The position numbers were made by a program, and so were the translations under genes. 64,000 bases of DNA from Poteriospumella lacustris (taxonomy: Eukaryota > Sar > Chrysophyceae > Chromulinales > Dinobryaceae): the NCBI GenBank assembly GCA_008000375.1, contig SMOI01000021.1, positions 1 through 64,000 of the forward strand, in the 5' to 3' direction. The notes below the pieces were generated by a model. It was not told the DNA's origin. It did no database searches and was given only the letters and a program-made list of their open reading frames with translations. Of the stretch, positions 30,971 to 41,479 are shown piece after piece (position 1 is the stretch's first letter; each line of letters opens with the position of its first letter).

Positions 30971-32665
30971 TCACCGCGCCGCGTCGGTCGCCGCGTCGGT
31001 CGCCGCGTCGCCCGCCGCGTCCGACGGCAGCGGGTGCGCCGCGATGAAGCGCACGAGCTCCGCCAGCACGACCGGGTGCTGGGCCTCGCGCTGCGCGATG
31101 AGGCGCACGGCGTCGCGCGCCTCGGCGACGGTGCCGACGCAGTCGAGCGGCTTCGCGCTCGCCGCGTCCACCAGCCGCTCGAACGTCGGCAGCAGCGCCT
31201 CGTTCGCGAGGAGGTCCACGCCGCCGAAGACCGTCTCGGCGACGTACGGCGCGCCCGCCCAGGCGGCGAGCAGCAGACAGATGAACGCGCACTTGTCGCA
31301 GCGGCCGCACCACGTCGAGTGCGCCACGGGCTCGTTGCACGACAGAAACAGCCGGTGGAACGGCCGCAGCTCCGCCGCCTCGCAGAAGACGCGCGCGATC
31401 TACACGGACAGACAGACAGACAGACAGACGGTCAGACGGTCAGACGGTTAGGCGCAGCGCAGAGGCGGCGCAGAGGCGACGCACCTGCAGCTCCCACAGG
31501 TCGCTCAGCGCCGACGTCGCCTGCAGCTGCGGCGCCAGCGACCGCGCGACGTACCGCTGCGCCGCGCGGAGGAAGGGGCTGGACTTGTCGTACTGGTGGT
31601 TGACCTCGAGGCGCCCGCCGCGCACGAAGACGCCGTTGCCCTCGTCCGCCGAGCGCTCGAAGCCCAGCGACACGCGCGACACGCCCGTCAGCCACGCGAC
31701 CAGCAGGGCGTCGAAGAGCACGACGGCAGCCCAGGGGTGGCCGCAGGGCTCCAGATACGACCGCGACAGCCGCCGGAAGTTGTCGTCGACGAACACGTGT
31801 TTCACGACGACGACGGCGGCCACCTCCTCCGCCGCCGCCGTCGCGTCGTCACCGCGGGCCTCTGCGGCCCGCATGGCTTGTACGATGGCCGGCAGGCGCC
31901 AGTTGAGCGCGAACTCCATCGGGCCGTCGCTGACGTAGACCGACAGCGGCCGCTCGCCGGCGGCGCGCGCCATGTGCCACACGACGAGGCTGTCCTTGCC
32001 GCCTGCGCCGCGAGCCGTTAGCGGCGGGGAGAGCGAGACGGGACACGCGGCGACTTACCTCCCAGCGGCACGAGCAGCGAGAACTGCTCGCGCCAGAGCC
32101 GTATCCGCGGCGCGTCGGCGCACCAGCCGCGGTCGTCGCGCGGCGGCGGCGTCGGCTGCGCGGGCCACGCGTACGCTGCGTCCACCGCGAGGGCCACCTC
32201 CTTGTCGGGCAGGCGGTTCACGTAGAGAAACTCCGCCAGCATCGGCTCGTACACCGCCCGCCAGAAGCGCAGCATCTCCTCGTCCAGCGCGACCGCCTCG
32301 GCGACGGCGGCGCCGATTTCGATGCGCGCGGCGCCGAAGCCCATCCAGAACCACTGCAGCACACACATGCCCAGCGAGAAGACGATGCGCTTCAGCTGCA
32401 AGTCGCCGACCAGCAGCGACGAACACACGTCGCCGTCGAGGCCCGCGACGTGGACGAAGACTTTCGACTCGAAGGCGTCGACGCGGTTGGCGCCGAAGAC
32501 GAAGGTGATCTCGAGCTCCTGCGACTCTGACAGGTGGCGAATTAGCATCGCGTCGAAGGAGAAGACCTCGTCTTCCTCGTCGACCACGTGGAACAGGCTC
32601 TCGAAGTCGTTCTCCGAGCTGCTGTCGCTCGGCCGCTCGGCCGCGTCTGCCGCAAACGCTGCCAT
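30971..32665 (-). CDS. PP-loop ATP-pyrophosphatase-like protein with C-terminal CxxC cluster (MurL/QueC-like)
   Basis: Three exons (32059-32665, 31485-32002, 30971-31399) with GT-AG introns of 56 and 85 bases give 517 residues. Splicing recreates a PLGGGKDS PP-loop at 200-207, the ATP-binding SGGxDS-type motif of the PP-loop superfamily. A C-terminal WCGRCDKC at 405-412, together with an upstream SCNEP cysteine, looks like the zinc or metal site of QueC-like enzymes. The order of a 200-residue N-terminal domain, a PP-loop domain and a cysteine cluster recalls bacterial MurL, which epimerises UDP-MurNAc-L-Ala-L-Glu; this link is from memory of the motifs, not a search. No targeting signal is obvious. 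The start ATG at 32665 precedes an acidic Ser-rich segment. Intron 2 contains a CAGA repeat. Confidence 0.8.
31403..31450. repeat. CAGA tetranucleotide run within an intron
   Basis: Inside intron 2 of the PP-loop gene (31400-31484). On the coding strand it reads TCTG repeats and supplies the polypyrimidine stretch before the TGTAG acceptor. Confidence 0.85.
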
Positions 32666-32979
32666 TCGTAGCCCACGGCGTCTCAGTGACGCTTCCCTGT
32701 GACTTCAGTGGCACAGATACAGATGTGGCGTCGACGAGGCACTGCAGACAGCTGGCAGCGTGAGCGGCAGTGGCAGCGAATGGCGAAGCGGCGACGATCG
32801 GCGACCGAGCAACGAGACGTCGTCGTCGTCATGTCACGCCCAACAGAGCGACGCAGACTTTGGGGCTCTGGGCATCTGGGAGGACCTGGCGCCGGCGACG
32901 CGGTCGCCACCGACGCGACGCGACGCGGCGCAGCGAGGCGCAGTGGCAGCGAGATGAGCTGTGTCGGCTTGAGCTGTCG
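32666..32979. other. tandem intergenic region
   Basis: 314 bases between the 3' end of the methylthiotransferase gene and the start of the PP-loop gene, both on the minus strand. It contains CGACGT-rich sequence. No gene seen. Confidence 0.4.
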
Positions 32980-34932
32980 TTACACGGGCCCGGCGCGGGG
33001 CGGAGGTGGCAGCGGCAGCTGCGGCAGCTCGGGCCGCAGCAGCGCGTGCGCCTGCAGCAGCGTCGTCCGCAGCAGCGGCACGACGCGTAGCGTGTGGCCG
33101 CGCGCCTCGACCACCTTCACGACGACGTAGCTGCGCGGCCGCACGACGTCGGCGGCAGCCACCGCCGCGGCGCCCGTCGCGACCGCGGCCTGCGCCAGCA
33201 GCGCCGTCAGCGCGGCGGTGTCTGGCGGCAGCGACTGCGCGTCCGGCGGCAGCGCCACCTCGAGCGCCTCGAGGCGCTGCAGCCAGTCGCGCAGCGCGGC
33301 GATGGCCTCGCCGCCCAGCGGCACCGCGTCCAGGACGTCGAACGGCGGCGCCGCGACCAGAGCGCGTTTGTTGCTGTCGCAGCGGCCGGTCCAGCGCCAC
33401 GGCGACGACGGCGACGCGTCGGCGGCGGCCTCGACGAGGACGACGCGCAGGCGGCCCGTCTCGAACAGCGCGTTGCGCAGCTGGGCGGTGCGCTGGAAGG
33501 CGTCGATGGCCTCGCGCAGGCGACGCTGCTTCTCGTCGGCGGCGACGCTGTCGCTCTGCCGCCGCGCGCCGGTCGCCGCGGGCGTCTGCAGGCGGCTGCT
33601 GTACGCGTAGAGGAAGGCCTGGTCGAAGCCCACCTCGCGCAGCAGCGCCAGCGAGGCGCAGTGCTCCTCGGGCGTCTCGCCGCAGAAGCCGACGATGACG
33701 TCGGTGGACAGCCCGACGTCCGCGCCGCTCGTCGGGTGCCGCGGCGACAGCGTCGCGCGCACGCGGGCCACGAGCGCGCGGTAGGCCTCCGCCGAGTAGC
33801 CGCGGTCCATGCGCTGCAGCACCGACGTCGCGCCGTGCTGCGCCGGCATGTGCAGCGCCTTGCAGACGTTGGGCTCGTCGCGCACGGCGCGCAGCAGGCG
33901 GTCGGGGAACGACTGCGGGTGCGGCGACTGGAAGCGCACGCGCACGTCGCGGTCGATGGCCGCCACGCGGCGCAGCAGCGTCGCGAAGTCTGCGCCGCGC
34001 TCAGAGTGCGGCCGGCGCACGCGTCGGAAGAAGCCGCGCGCGAGGAGCTCCGGCTCGGGCGGCGCGAGGTCGTCGCCGGTGGCCGTCGCGTCGAAGTACG
34101 CGTTGACGTTCTGCCCCAGCAGCACCACCTCCTTGACGCCGTCCTCGACCACGAGGCGCCGCACCTGCGCCACCACCGCCTCCGCCGGCACCGACCGCTC
34201 GCGTCCGCGCGTGAACGGCACGACGCAGAAGGCGCAGTGGTTGTCGCAGCCGCGCTGCACCGTCACGAAGCCGTGCACGCGGCGCGCGCGGTCCTCGGCC
34301 GCCCGCAGCGGCGCGATGTCCGCGTAGGTCTCGTTGGGCGACGACCGCTGCGCCACCTCCGCGGCGGTGGACGAGCCGTTGGCGGCGCGCAGAAGGAGCG
34401 CGGGCAGCTCGCGGTAGGCGTCGGGCCCCGCGACGAGGTCGACGCGGACGGTCTCCAGCAGATGCGTCCGCTGTCGCCGCGCCATGCAGCCCAGCACGCC
34501 AATGAGCGGCAGCTTGCGCCGCCGCGGCCCGGCCGCCTCGTCAGCGCCCGGCGGCCGCTTCCGCAGCGACTGGAAGAACTTTATGCGCTGCTCGACGCGC
34601 AGCTCCGCGTGCTCGCGGACGGCGCACGTGTTCACGAGCACCACATCGGCGCTCTCGGCGGCCTCTGCCGGGAGTAGCTGCAGCGGAGGTCCCTGCAGCA
34701 CAGAGCGAACGACCTCCGAGTCGGCGATGTTCATCTGGCAGCCGTACGTCTCGATGAAATACGTTCGCAGCGGCGCCGCTGGACCGTCCTCGGCCGCGCC
34801 TGTCCTCTGCGCGCGTCCCCACCGAGCCATCGACACAACGACTCGTGATATTCCGCCAAGAGGGCGCCAAGCAGAGGCCAGAGAGGCCCAGGCGACCAGA
34901 GCGCTCAGCAGCAGGGTCACCGTCGGCGCCAT
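32980..34932 (-). CDS. tRNA 2-methylthio-N6-isopentenyladenosine synthase (MiaB/CDK5RAP1-type methylthiotransferase), putatively plastid-targeted
   Basis: A radical-SAM enzyme that adds a methylthio group to i6A37 of tRNA. From the ATG at 34932 it has 650 residues. The N-terminal UPF0004 domain has its three cluster ligands C65 (TYGCQMN), C103 (NTCAVREH) and C149 (LGCMARR). The radical-SAM motif C229-x3-C233-x2-C236 sits in QRGCDNHCAFCVVPFTRGRE. A TRAM-like end contains TGRCDSNKRALV. Residues 1-21 are a hydrophobic signal-like segment ending ASA/W, followed by Arg- and Ser-rich sequence. This is the pattern of bipartite plastid presequences in heterokont-type algae; mitochondrial or secretory targeting are the alternatives. 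The frame is open to 35121 upstream, but those codons look non-coding. Confidence 0.93.
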   Translation of the reverse strand: MAPTVTLLLSALVAWASLASAWRPLGGISRVVVSMARWGRAQRTGAAEDGPAAPLRTYFIETYGCQMNIADSEVVRSVLQGPPLQLLPAEAAESADVVLVNTCAVREHAELRVEQRIKFFQSLRKRPPGADEAAGPRRRKLPLIGVLGCMARRQRTHLLETVRVDLVAGPDAYRELPALLLRAANGSSTAAEVAQRSSPNETYADIAPLRAAEDRARRVHGFVTVQRGCDNHCAFCVVPFTRGRERSVPAEAVVAQVRRLVVEDGVKEVVLLGQNVNAYFDATATGDDLAPPEPELLARGFFRRVRRPHSERGADFATLLRRVAAIDRDVRVRFQSPHPQSFPDRLLRAVRDEPNVCKALHMPAQHGATSVLQRMDRGYSAEAYRALVARVRATLSPRHPTSGADVGLSTDVIVGFCGETPEEHCASLALLREVGFDQAFLYAYSSRLQTPAATGARRQSDSVAADEKQRRLREAIDAFQRTAQLRNALFETGRLRVVLVEAAADASPSSPWRWTGRCDSNKRALVAAPPFDVLDAVPLGGEAIAALRDWLQRLEALEVALPPDAQSLPPDTAALTALLAQAAVATGAAAVAAADVVRPRSYVVVKVVEARGHTLRVVPLLRTTLLQAHALLRPELPQLPLPPPPRAGPV

Positions 34933-35382
34933 CGTCGCTGTCTGCTGCGTCTCGAAGAGCTGGTCGATTCGGCTCGCGATTGGTTTTTCGACTTTTGGCG
35001 CTTCCGGGAGATGGAAACGGACAACTCCAGCAGAGCTGCTGTTCTTCGATGCGATGTGGGCGAGTCTCAAGTCGCGAGGAGCGAGGAGGCCCACTCGCCG
35101 ACCGCCGCCTACCTCTTGCACAAACTATAGAAGAGCTTATGAGTGATATGTGTATTGAAAACACAATTAATGTACAAGCACACGACGACGACGACGGCTG
35201 TGCGCTCGGCGGCTCGGCGGCCCCTCTCCGCCCTCTCGCCCTCTCCGCCCTCTCCGCCCTCCCGCCCTCTCCGCCCTCTCCGCCCTCTCGCCCTCTCCGC
35301 CCTCTCCGCCCTCTCGCCCTCTCCGCCCTCTCCGCCCTCTCCGACCCCCCGCCGACATCGACGCTATTTCAGCGGCGGCCGC
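34933..35382. other. intergenic region containing a minisatellite
   Basis: 5' side of the methylthiotransferase gene and 3' side of BIO3-BIO1. Besides the repeat listed separately, no feature is seen. Confidence 0.45.
35221..35349. repeat. CCGCCCTCT minisatellite
   Basis: About 14 copies of a nine-base CCGCCCTCT or eight-base CGCCCTCT unit, alternating, in a strand-asymmetric C/T-rich block just downstream of the BIO3-BIO1 stop codon. Confidence 0.92.
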
Positions 35383-38300
35383 TCAGAGCGGCGTGTGGAA
35401 GGCCGCGGGCGAGAAGTTCGTTGGCGCCACGACGGCGTCGTCCGCCGCCGATGCGCCGCCGCCGGCCGCCTCGACGCCGCCGGTCGCCTGCGTGTCGCCC
35501 TCGTCGACATCGGCTGCCGCCGTCGCGCGGTTCGCGTAGAACGCCTTCGTGAGTGCGCGCCGCAAGACGCGCAGCAGGCGCTGCTGGTCGTAGTCGGCGG
35601 TGACGGGCGTGACCATGAGGCAGACCGAGTGCGTGCCCACGTGGCGCGCGAAGACGCGCTCCTGGCGCAGCAGGCGGATCACCGTCAGCGCCGGCGAGCC
35701 CGTGCTGCTCGTCGCCGGCCCGCCACTCGCGTGCAGGTGGATGGACAGCACCGAGCCCAGCGACATCGCCGAGCGCACGCCCGGCAGCTTCGACACGGCG
35801 CGCAGGTCCTCGTCGCCGAAGGCGGCCGCCATGACGCGGCTCTCGACGGGCACCGCGTCCGCAGCGCCGGCGCCGTCCGCAACGCGCGTCGTCTGGTGGC
35901 TCTCGAGGCGCGGGGAGTTCTCCAGCAGCCGCAGCGTCTCGAGCGCCGCTGTGCACGCGACGGGGCTCGCGGAGAAGCTGTGGCCGTGCATCAGCAGCGG
36001 CGGGTGCACCGCAGACGCCGCCGACGCCGCAGACGCCGCAGTGGCGACAGTGGCGGCAGAGGCTGCGCGCGCGTCGCCGTCGATGTGCGGGTAGAAGGCC
36101 GCGAAGACCTCCTCCGAGGCCAGCGTCACCGCCAGCGGCACGTAGCCGCCCGTGAGCATCTTCGCGTAGCAGGCGACGTCGGGCCGCTGCTGCAGCCAGT
36201 CGGCGGCCGCGACGGGGCCCAGGCGGTACAGCCCCGTCACCGTCTCGTCGCAGAGCACGACGAGGCCGTGCGGCGGCTGGCGCGCCAGCGACACGAGCAG
36301 GTGCTGGAACAGCGGGTCGACGAAGCGCATGCCGCCGGTCGCGATCAGCAGCGGCTCGATCGCCAGCACCGCCACCTCGCGCGGCATGCGCCGCAGAACG
36401 TCGCCGATGTAGCGCGCGTACTGCGTCGCCAGCGGCGTCTTCAGGCGCTGCGCGAGGTCGAAGAGCTCTGCGGTGCTGTGGAAGCTGCCCTGCGCGCTGT
36501 GGGGCGCGTGGTGCGCCTGCAGCGGCGGCAGAAACTGCGCCGGCGACGTCGCCAGCGACGCGTCGACGGGGCCGCCGACCGTCGCGCTGGCCGCGGCGCC
36601 GTCCTCGTCGCCGTCCGTCGCCTCGCGGACGAGCGCCGTGATGGCGGCGTCCTGCAGGTCCTCTACCTGCAGCTGCAGCACGCCGTTCTGGAAGGCGACG
36701 CAGGGCGTGGCGATGGACACGGCGTGGCCGCCGTCGTACCACGGGTGCTGCGTGTCCGTGTGGTGCGGCGCCGCGCCCGCCGCCACCGCGTGCGTCACGA
36801 GGTTCATCGCGCGGACGCTGTCGCCGTGGAAGGCGCCGCGCTGCGACAGGACCATCATCGACTTGTGGTCGGCGGCGGCGCCGCGGCGCTGCTGCGCGAG
36901 GCGGAAGGCCATTTTCAGCGCGACCTCGACGGCGGACGACTCGTTCTCCGAGAAGAAGACGCGGTCCGCCCAGTCCTTCCCCGGGCCCTTCTCCGTCAGG
37001 TAGCGCGCCAGCTGCACGGCCGGCGCGTGCAGGTGCCGCGGGAAGAGCACGTGGCCGTAGCGCCCGGCCGCCTCGGCGAGCGCCGCGGCGAGGTCGACGT
37101 GTCCGTGGCCCACCGCCTGCGTCCACCACGACGCCGACCCGTCGAACGCGCTCACGAAGACGGCCTTCTTGCTCTCCTCCGTCACGTTGACGCCGCCGGG
37201 CGACGCCACCGGCGCGGCGGAAGCCGTCGGCTGCAGCTGAGCGTCGGCGGGCGACGCGTGCGAAGAGCGCGACGCGTGCGACGCGTGCGGCGGCTTGGCG
37301 TGCGCGGCGGCGGGGTAGGTGATGACGCGGTAGTGGTCGCCGTGCGCGCTCTCGATGAAGCCGACGTCCTCGGGCCGCACCTTGTAGTAGTTGGTGAAGG
37401 GCCACCAGACCTTCTTGAGGCCCTCGCGGTGCATCTCGACGTAGCTGCGCAGCTCCTCCTCCTCCGACTGGTGCACGTGGTGGAACACGTCGAGGAACGT
37501 CGCCATGTTCTGGTGGAACCAGTTGTGCAGCAGCTGGTTGCGGTCGTTCGGGATCGGCGACAGCGTGAACACGCGCGGGCTGCGCTGCAGGCTCCAGCGC
37601 GGCGACGTGAAGGCGGCCGACGAGGTCATCTCCGCGTTGCCCGTGTGCACGTCGCCGGGGATCGGCTGGTAGATGGCGTCCAGATGCGCCTGGATCGTCG
37701 CACTGTTGCCCAGCGTGTCGTTCGGGTCCTGCGCGATGAGCACAATCGCGTGGACGGTGTATCCGCGCAGGCGCAGCGACTCGAAGGACGTCAGCGTCGC
37801 GGAGATGCCGCCGAGGCGGCCGTCGGCCACCAGCACGACGGGCAGGCGCAGCGAGCGGTACACGTCGGCCTGCAGCGTCCGGTTAGGGCCTGCAGCAACG
37901 ACACAGCGAAGTCAGCGAGATACATATGGCCAGAGCAGCAGGAGCAGCGCAGAGGCGACTCACCGGGCGACAGGACGCCGCCCGCCGTCTCGACGACGAT
38001 GAACGGCTTCTTCCGCTGCTTCGCGGGCACGTCCGCCTCAATCTCCGCAAAGGCTTTCATCTCGCGCTGGATGCCGCTCAGCAAGTCCTGGTCGCTGATG
38101 GGCGCGCCGCTCTTGCGCTGCGCTTTGTTGGCGACGTGCGCGGCGGCGTTGATCTTCCAGTGGTGCAGCGTGCGCACGAAGATGTCGCTGATGCCGCGCG
38201 GGTTGCAGTACAGCTGGATGAAGTACTCGTCGAGGCTGCCCGTCTGAACGGGTTTGATGTAGCACACGCGGCGATTGGCGTGCAAGGCAGCCATCGAGAG

Positions 38301-38462
38301 ACCGGCGCAGATGATGGTCTTGCCCACGTCGGTGCCGGCGCCGAACACCATCATCGACAGGTCTCCGCCTCGGACAGGCAGAGCCGCGTAGCTGGTGATG
38401 GGGCTCTGTCCGAGTCGGTGCCACGGACTGTGTGTCCTCCGCAGTCTGCCCAGTCGCAGCAT
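35383..38462 (-). CDS. BIO3-BIO1: fused dethiobiotin synthetase / DAPA aminotransferase
   Basis: Two exons (37964-38462 and 35383-37889) joined by a 74-base GTGAGT...TGCAG intron give 1001 residues. The first domain is dethiobiotin synthetase (BioD): P-loop GAGTDVGKT at 41-49, KPVQTG near 70-75 and VVETAGGVLSPG at the splice. The second is 7,8-diaminopelargonic acid aminotransferase (BioA), with FDGSASWWTQAVGHGH, AFHGDS and the PLP lysine in CYAKMLTGGY (Lys743). Together they make two successive steps of biotin synthesis, channelled as in the mitochondrial plant BIO3-BIO1 protein. The basic N-terminus MLRLGRLRRTHSPWHRLGQS fits a mitochondrial presequence. A His/Ala/Pro-rich linker lies between the domains. 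The gene is intact despite its high GC content. Confidence 0.95.
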
Positions 38463-38901
38463 TGTTGGTCAGAGTCCAGTCGTAGAAGCCACGACACAGC
38501 GAATTGATGCACGTGAATGGTCTCCGATCGCAGGTGCCAGTTCAAATATGCTTATGTGCGCAGTACAATGTCAGTACGGTCCGTTGGCGGCGGAGGAAAT
38601 GCCCACGATCCAGGACGAGGCAGCCTCCTCGTCGCGCCTCTCGCCGCGCACCCCGCTCGACCGTCGTCGTCGTCGTGAGCGCCAAAGGCGTTACAAAAAT
38701 GGTCGCCGCCCGCCGCCCACCGACATCGTCCAGGCCCACTGAACTGGTTATGCGGAGTGACGACGAGGACGAACGACACGAGAGACCAGAACGATAACGG
38801 AACGGCAACAGTGAATGTTCGCTTTGTCGCAGACCCATCGGCAGCGAACCGGAGAAGTTGAGCGAGGATAGCTGAAGTAAACACTGTCGCATCGAGACCA
38901 C
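38463..38901. promoter_or_regulatory. divergent promoter region between BIO3-BIO1 and the gene at 38902
   Basis: 440 bases between two starts facing away from each other. A CGTCGTCGTCGT run is present near 38663. No specific element recognised. Confidence 0.4.
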
Positions 38902-39411
38902 ATGACCGCCTTGCTCCTCGTACTGGTCCTCGTTGGGGTCTTTGTGGCGAGCTCCGAGTCAATAGGGCCACCTCGTTCGACCACTGTAAGAGAGCGGACA
39001 AGGAAGCTGGATGGGGGAGCGTCACGACGAGCAAAAGGCGCCCCGAAGCGTCCTCCATCGGTGGACGAGATTCTGCGAGCCCTGCGGGAAGATGAATGCA
39101 CAGACGCTGAAAAGCGGCTACAAGGGCGTCGAGCTGCGCTAGCCCGCAAGGGCAGCGCTCTGGAGGCGCTGAAACTCTTCGCACTGTCGTTGGTGGACCC
39201 GCTGTGCCGTGGCCGTCTGCGCCCCGACGACATCCGCTTCGGCAGCTCTCAAGGCGCGCCAGGATCCCTGGGCAGGTTCGTGCGATTCAAATACTGTCTG
39301 CTATGTACACCTCTGATTGCTGTCGCTGGCTGCTTATTGCGCAGCAATTTCGGCGGATTAGGCGGCGGAGGAGCGGTGGGGTCGGTGTGCGGGCCGAACG
39401 GTTGCTTCTGA
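38902..39411 (+). CDS. small protein with N-terminal signal peptide
   Basis: ATG at 38902 gives 169 residues. Residues 1-20 (MTALLLVLVLVGVFVASSES) form a clear signal peptide or signal anchor. A basic middle (RERTRKLDGGASRRAKGAPK) and a charged helical part at 50-110 follow. Near the end comes a hydrophobic segment with four cysteines (YCLLCTPLIAVAGCLLR), then a Gly-rich tail ending CGPNGCF. It may be secreted, organellar via the ER, or membrane-anchored at both ends. No family was recognised. Confidence 0.6.
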   Translation: MTALLLVLVLVGVFVASSESIGPPRSTTVRERTRKLDGGASRRAKGAPKRPPSVDEILRALREDECTDAEKRLQGRRAALARKGSALEALKLFALSLVDPLCRGRLRPDDIRFGSSQGAPGSLGRFVRFKYCLLCTPLIAVAGCLLRSNFGGLGGGGAVGSVCGPNGCF

Positions 39412-39722
39412 CGACAGCGACAGACCCGCGTCTGCGCCACTGCTGGCGTCGTGTACATAGTTATCGTTACTGTAAATATGAACTGCAAAGCGAAGCACCC
39501 GAGCACTGCGCCGCAACGACTGCGCCTAAGGGAGACGACTCACTCGTTGAGCTTCACAGAGCGGTGGACCCAGCCGCGATGGACCGGGCGGGTGAAAGGC
39601 GAATGTGACGCCTCCCAAGAGCTGCAAGGGACATGGGGCAACAACCAACGCCACACACACCGGGCGTGTATCCAGCGACTGTAGCGTTTCTATGTCCCTT
39701 TCCCCACGGTCCATGGGATGCG
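39412..39722. other. convergent intergenic region
   Basis: 310 bases between the 3' ends of the signal-peptide gene and the DUF285 gene. No gene seen. Confidence 0.4.
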
Positions 39723-40565
39723 CTACTCGGTGTAGCCCGCGGCGCGCCAAACCGCCATCGTCTCGGGCTGGCGGAAGGCGACGGCGTCTTCGAAGACCGT
39801 ATACTTTTCGGCGACGGCGGCGATGTTCCACGATACGAGGGGCTGGTTGAAGGCCGACGCTTCCAAAAACATACCCGCGATGGTCCTCGCCGCAGTGAGT
39901 TGCCAACGATCCAGTGGCTGGTTGAAGGCGACCGCGCCGCAGAACATGTAGTCAAATTTTATGACCCGCGAGACGTCCCAGTCGTGCAGCGGCTGGTTGA
40001 AGGCAGTCGCTCCCGTGAACATGCTGCCCATTCTCCTCACCGAGGAGACATTCCAGCTCGATAGCGGCTGGTCAAAGGGTGTCATGCCAAACATGTGTCC
40101 CATGTGCTCCACAGACGATACGTCCCAGCCGTCCAACGGCTGGTTGAAGCTCGTTGCATTGAAAAAGAGAAAGCACATATCCTCCACACTGGAGGTGTTC
40201 CACGCGCCAATAGGCTGGTTGAAGGATTCGGCGGAGAAAAACATATTTCGCATGTGCGTCACCTTCGACACGTCCCAGCCGCTGATGTCGTCGTTGAACG
40301 CTCGTTGCTCGTAGAACAATTGACTCATGTCGGTCACACGATGGGTATCCCACAACGAGATGTGTCCATAACAGGCAGTCGCCAAGTCGCGATTCTCCGT
40401 CCACATCTCCACCGCTTTACGAATGCTGTCATCGTCCAACGCCCCGAGGAAGTCCTTGATGAGATGGCGTAAGGCGTACGGCAACACTCGTTGGCAGTGC
40501 AGCTCAGCACTCCGGAGAAGACACAAGTCGACGAGGTGAAAAAGATCGCGGCGATTCATGGTCAT
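39723..40565 (-). CDS. DUF285 (BspA-like) repeat protein
   Basis: 280 residues from the ATG at 40565 (a second ATG follows two codons later). The N-terminal 60 residues are a helical, non-repeat region. From about residue 70 there are eight repeats of 24-25 residues with the pattern FNQPLxxWDVSxVxxMxxMF, the DUF285/BspA leucine-rich-like repeat known from bacterial surface proteins, mycoplasmas and several protists. The degenerate last repeat ends near the C-terminus. There is no signal peptide or membrane anchor, so the product is probably intracellular. Repeats of this kind usually make a solenoid for protein binding. The gene is less GC-rich than its neighbours. Confidence 0.92.
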   Translation of the reverse strand: MTMNRRDLFHLVDLCLLRSAELHCQRVLPYALRHLIKDFLGALDDDSIRKAVEMWTENRDLATACYGHISLWDTHRVTDMSQLFYEQRAFNDDISGWDVSKVTHMRNMFFSAESFNQPIGAWNTSSVEDMCFLFFNATSFNQPLDGWDVSSVEHMGHMFGMTPFDQPLSSWNVSSVRRMGSMFTGATAFNQPLHDWDVSRVIKFDYMFCGAVAFNQPLDRWQLTAARTIAGMFLEASAFNQPLVSWNIAAVAEKYTVFEDAVAFRQPETMAVWRAAGYTE

Positions 40566-41479
40566 TTATTGTTGTTTCCATCGTTCAAGAGCAATCTTGA
40601 TCCTCGATCTCCAATAGATAGCCCATTGTCGGTGCTGCTGCTTGGTGCTGGGAGGTGAGATCGAGAGAGATCTAAGATAGTAGAGATGCCGCTGGGAGGC
40701 GATGTGGGATGGGTGAGCAACCGTCACTGTTGACCGCACTGTACCGACACACTGTCGGATCCCGTGAGCGTCGTGTGAGGGTGTGAGCGTGAAGGCGTCA
40801 CATTCTCCCCGCCCCGGATTGGGGATTGGGGATTCGACCGCTGTTTGTGGTTTGGTGTTCATTCAGATCATGGATCAGCCAACAAGGCATAATGCCATTC
40901 TACCTCAAGTTTTCCCCACCACAAGTTTGCTGCTCACGTCAGAATATCTCCGCGCCTCGGAATCGGAATCTTCCACGACGCGACGCCAGCCACAAGATCG
41001 ACGCGTGCCCCATACTCTTCTATTGTTTTGTCCGATCAGGCCATCATCGTTCTGCCTCGCAGCCGATCATCTCAGATTCTAATTGTCAACTATCCAAGCA
41101 CGCAACTATTCGGCAGTTATAGTGGTTAGCGTGTTACAACTGTCGTCAAGCCAGAGGTTTGCAAAAGCGACAGGGTTAAAACAACGTAGAGCAAGGAACG
41201 GTTGCTGCGTGACAGCTCTGTGCGAGCCCATCAGACAGCAGAGGAGTCAGCCCGTCCTACAGTTCTATCAGAGATGCCCTGAGGTGGGAAGTGCTCGAAC
41301 CTTCCCAGAGTTAGGGATGACGCTTGGCAGTGTAGGTCACGGGGCCGCGGGACCGCTGCTGCTGTTGTCTGCTGCTGTCTGCTGCTGTCTGCAGTCTACC
41401 GCTGCTGGCTGTGGACGTGCGTCGGGGAGGGCCATGGTCTTTTTCCGCCGATTGGCAGGCAGCTGCGACGAACGCCGCG
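40566..41479. other. 900-base region without a supported gene
   Basis: Upstream side of the DUF285 gene and downstream side of the next minus-strand gene. Includes a tetranucleotide-like GCTGCTGTCT repeat near 41357-41392. A tRNA-like box A was noticed and rejected. Nothing else is seen. Confidence 0.4.

Noticed and set aside
35221-35349. CRISPR-like or regulatory array
   Set aside because: Units are eight to nine bases with no spacers; it is a simple minisatellite.
35143-38247. 1034-codon plus-strand frame opposite BIO3-BIO1
   Set aside because: Starts in the minisatellite and mirrors the BIO3-BIO1 coding strand; no domain of its own.
41112-41185. tRNA gene suggested by TATAGTGGTTAGCGTG, which resembles a D-arm/box A
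   Set aside because: No matching acceptor stem and no proper GGTTCRA T-arm could be paired downstream.
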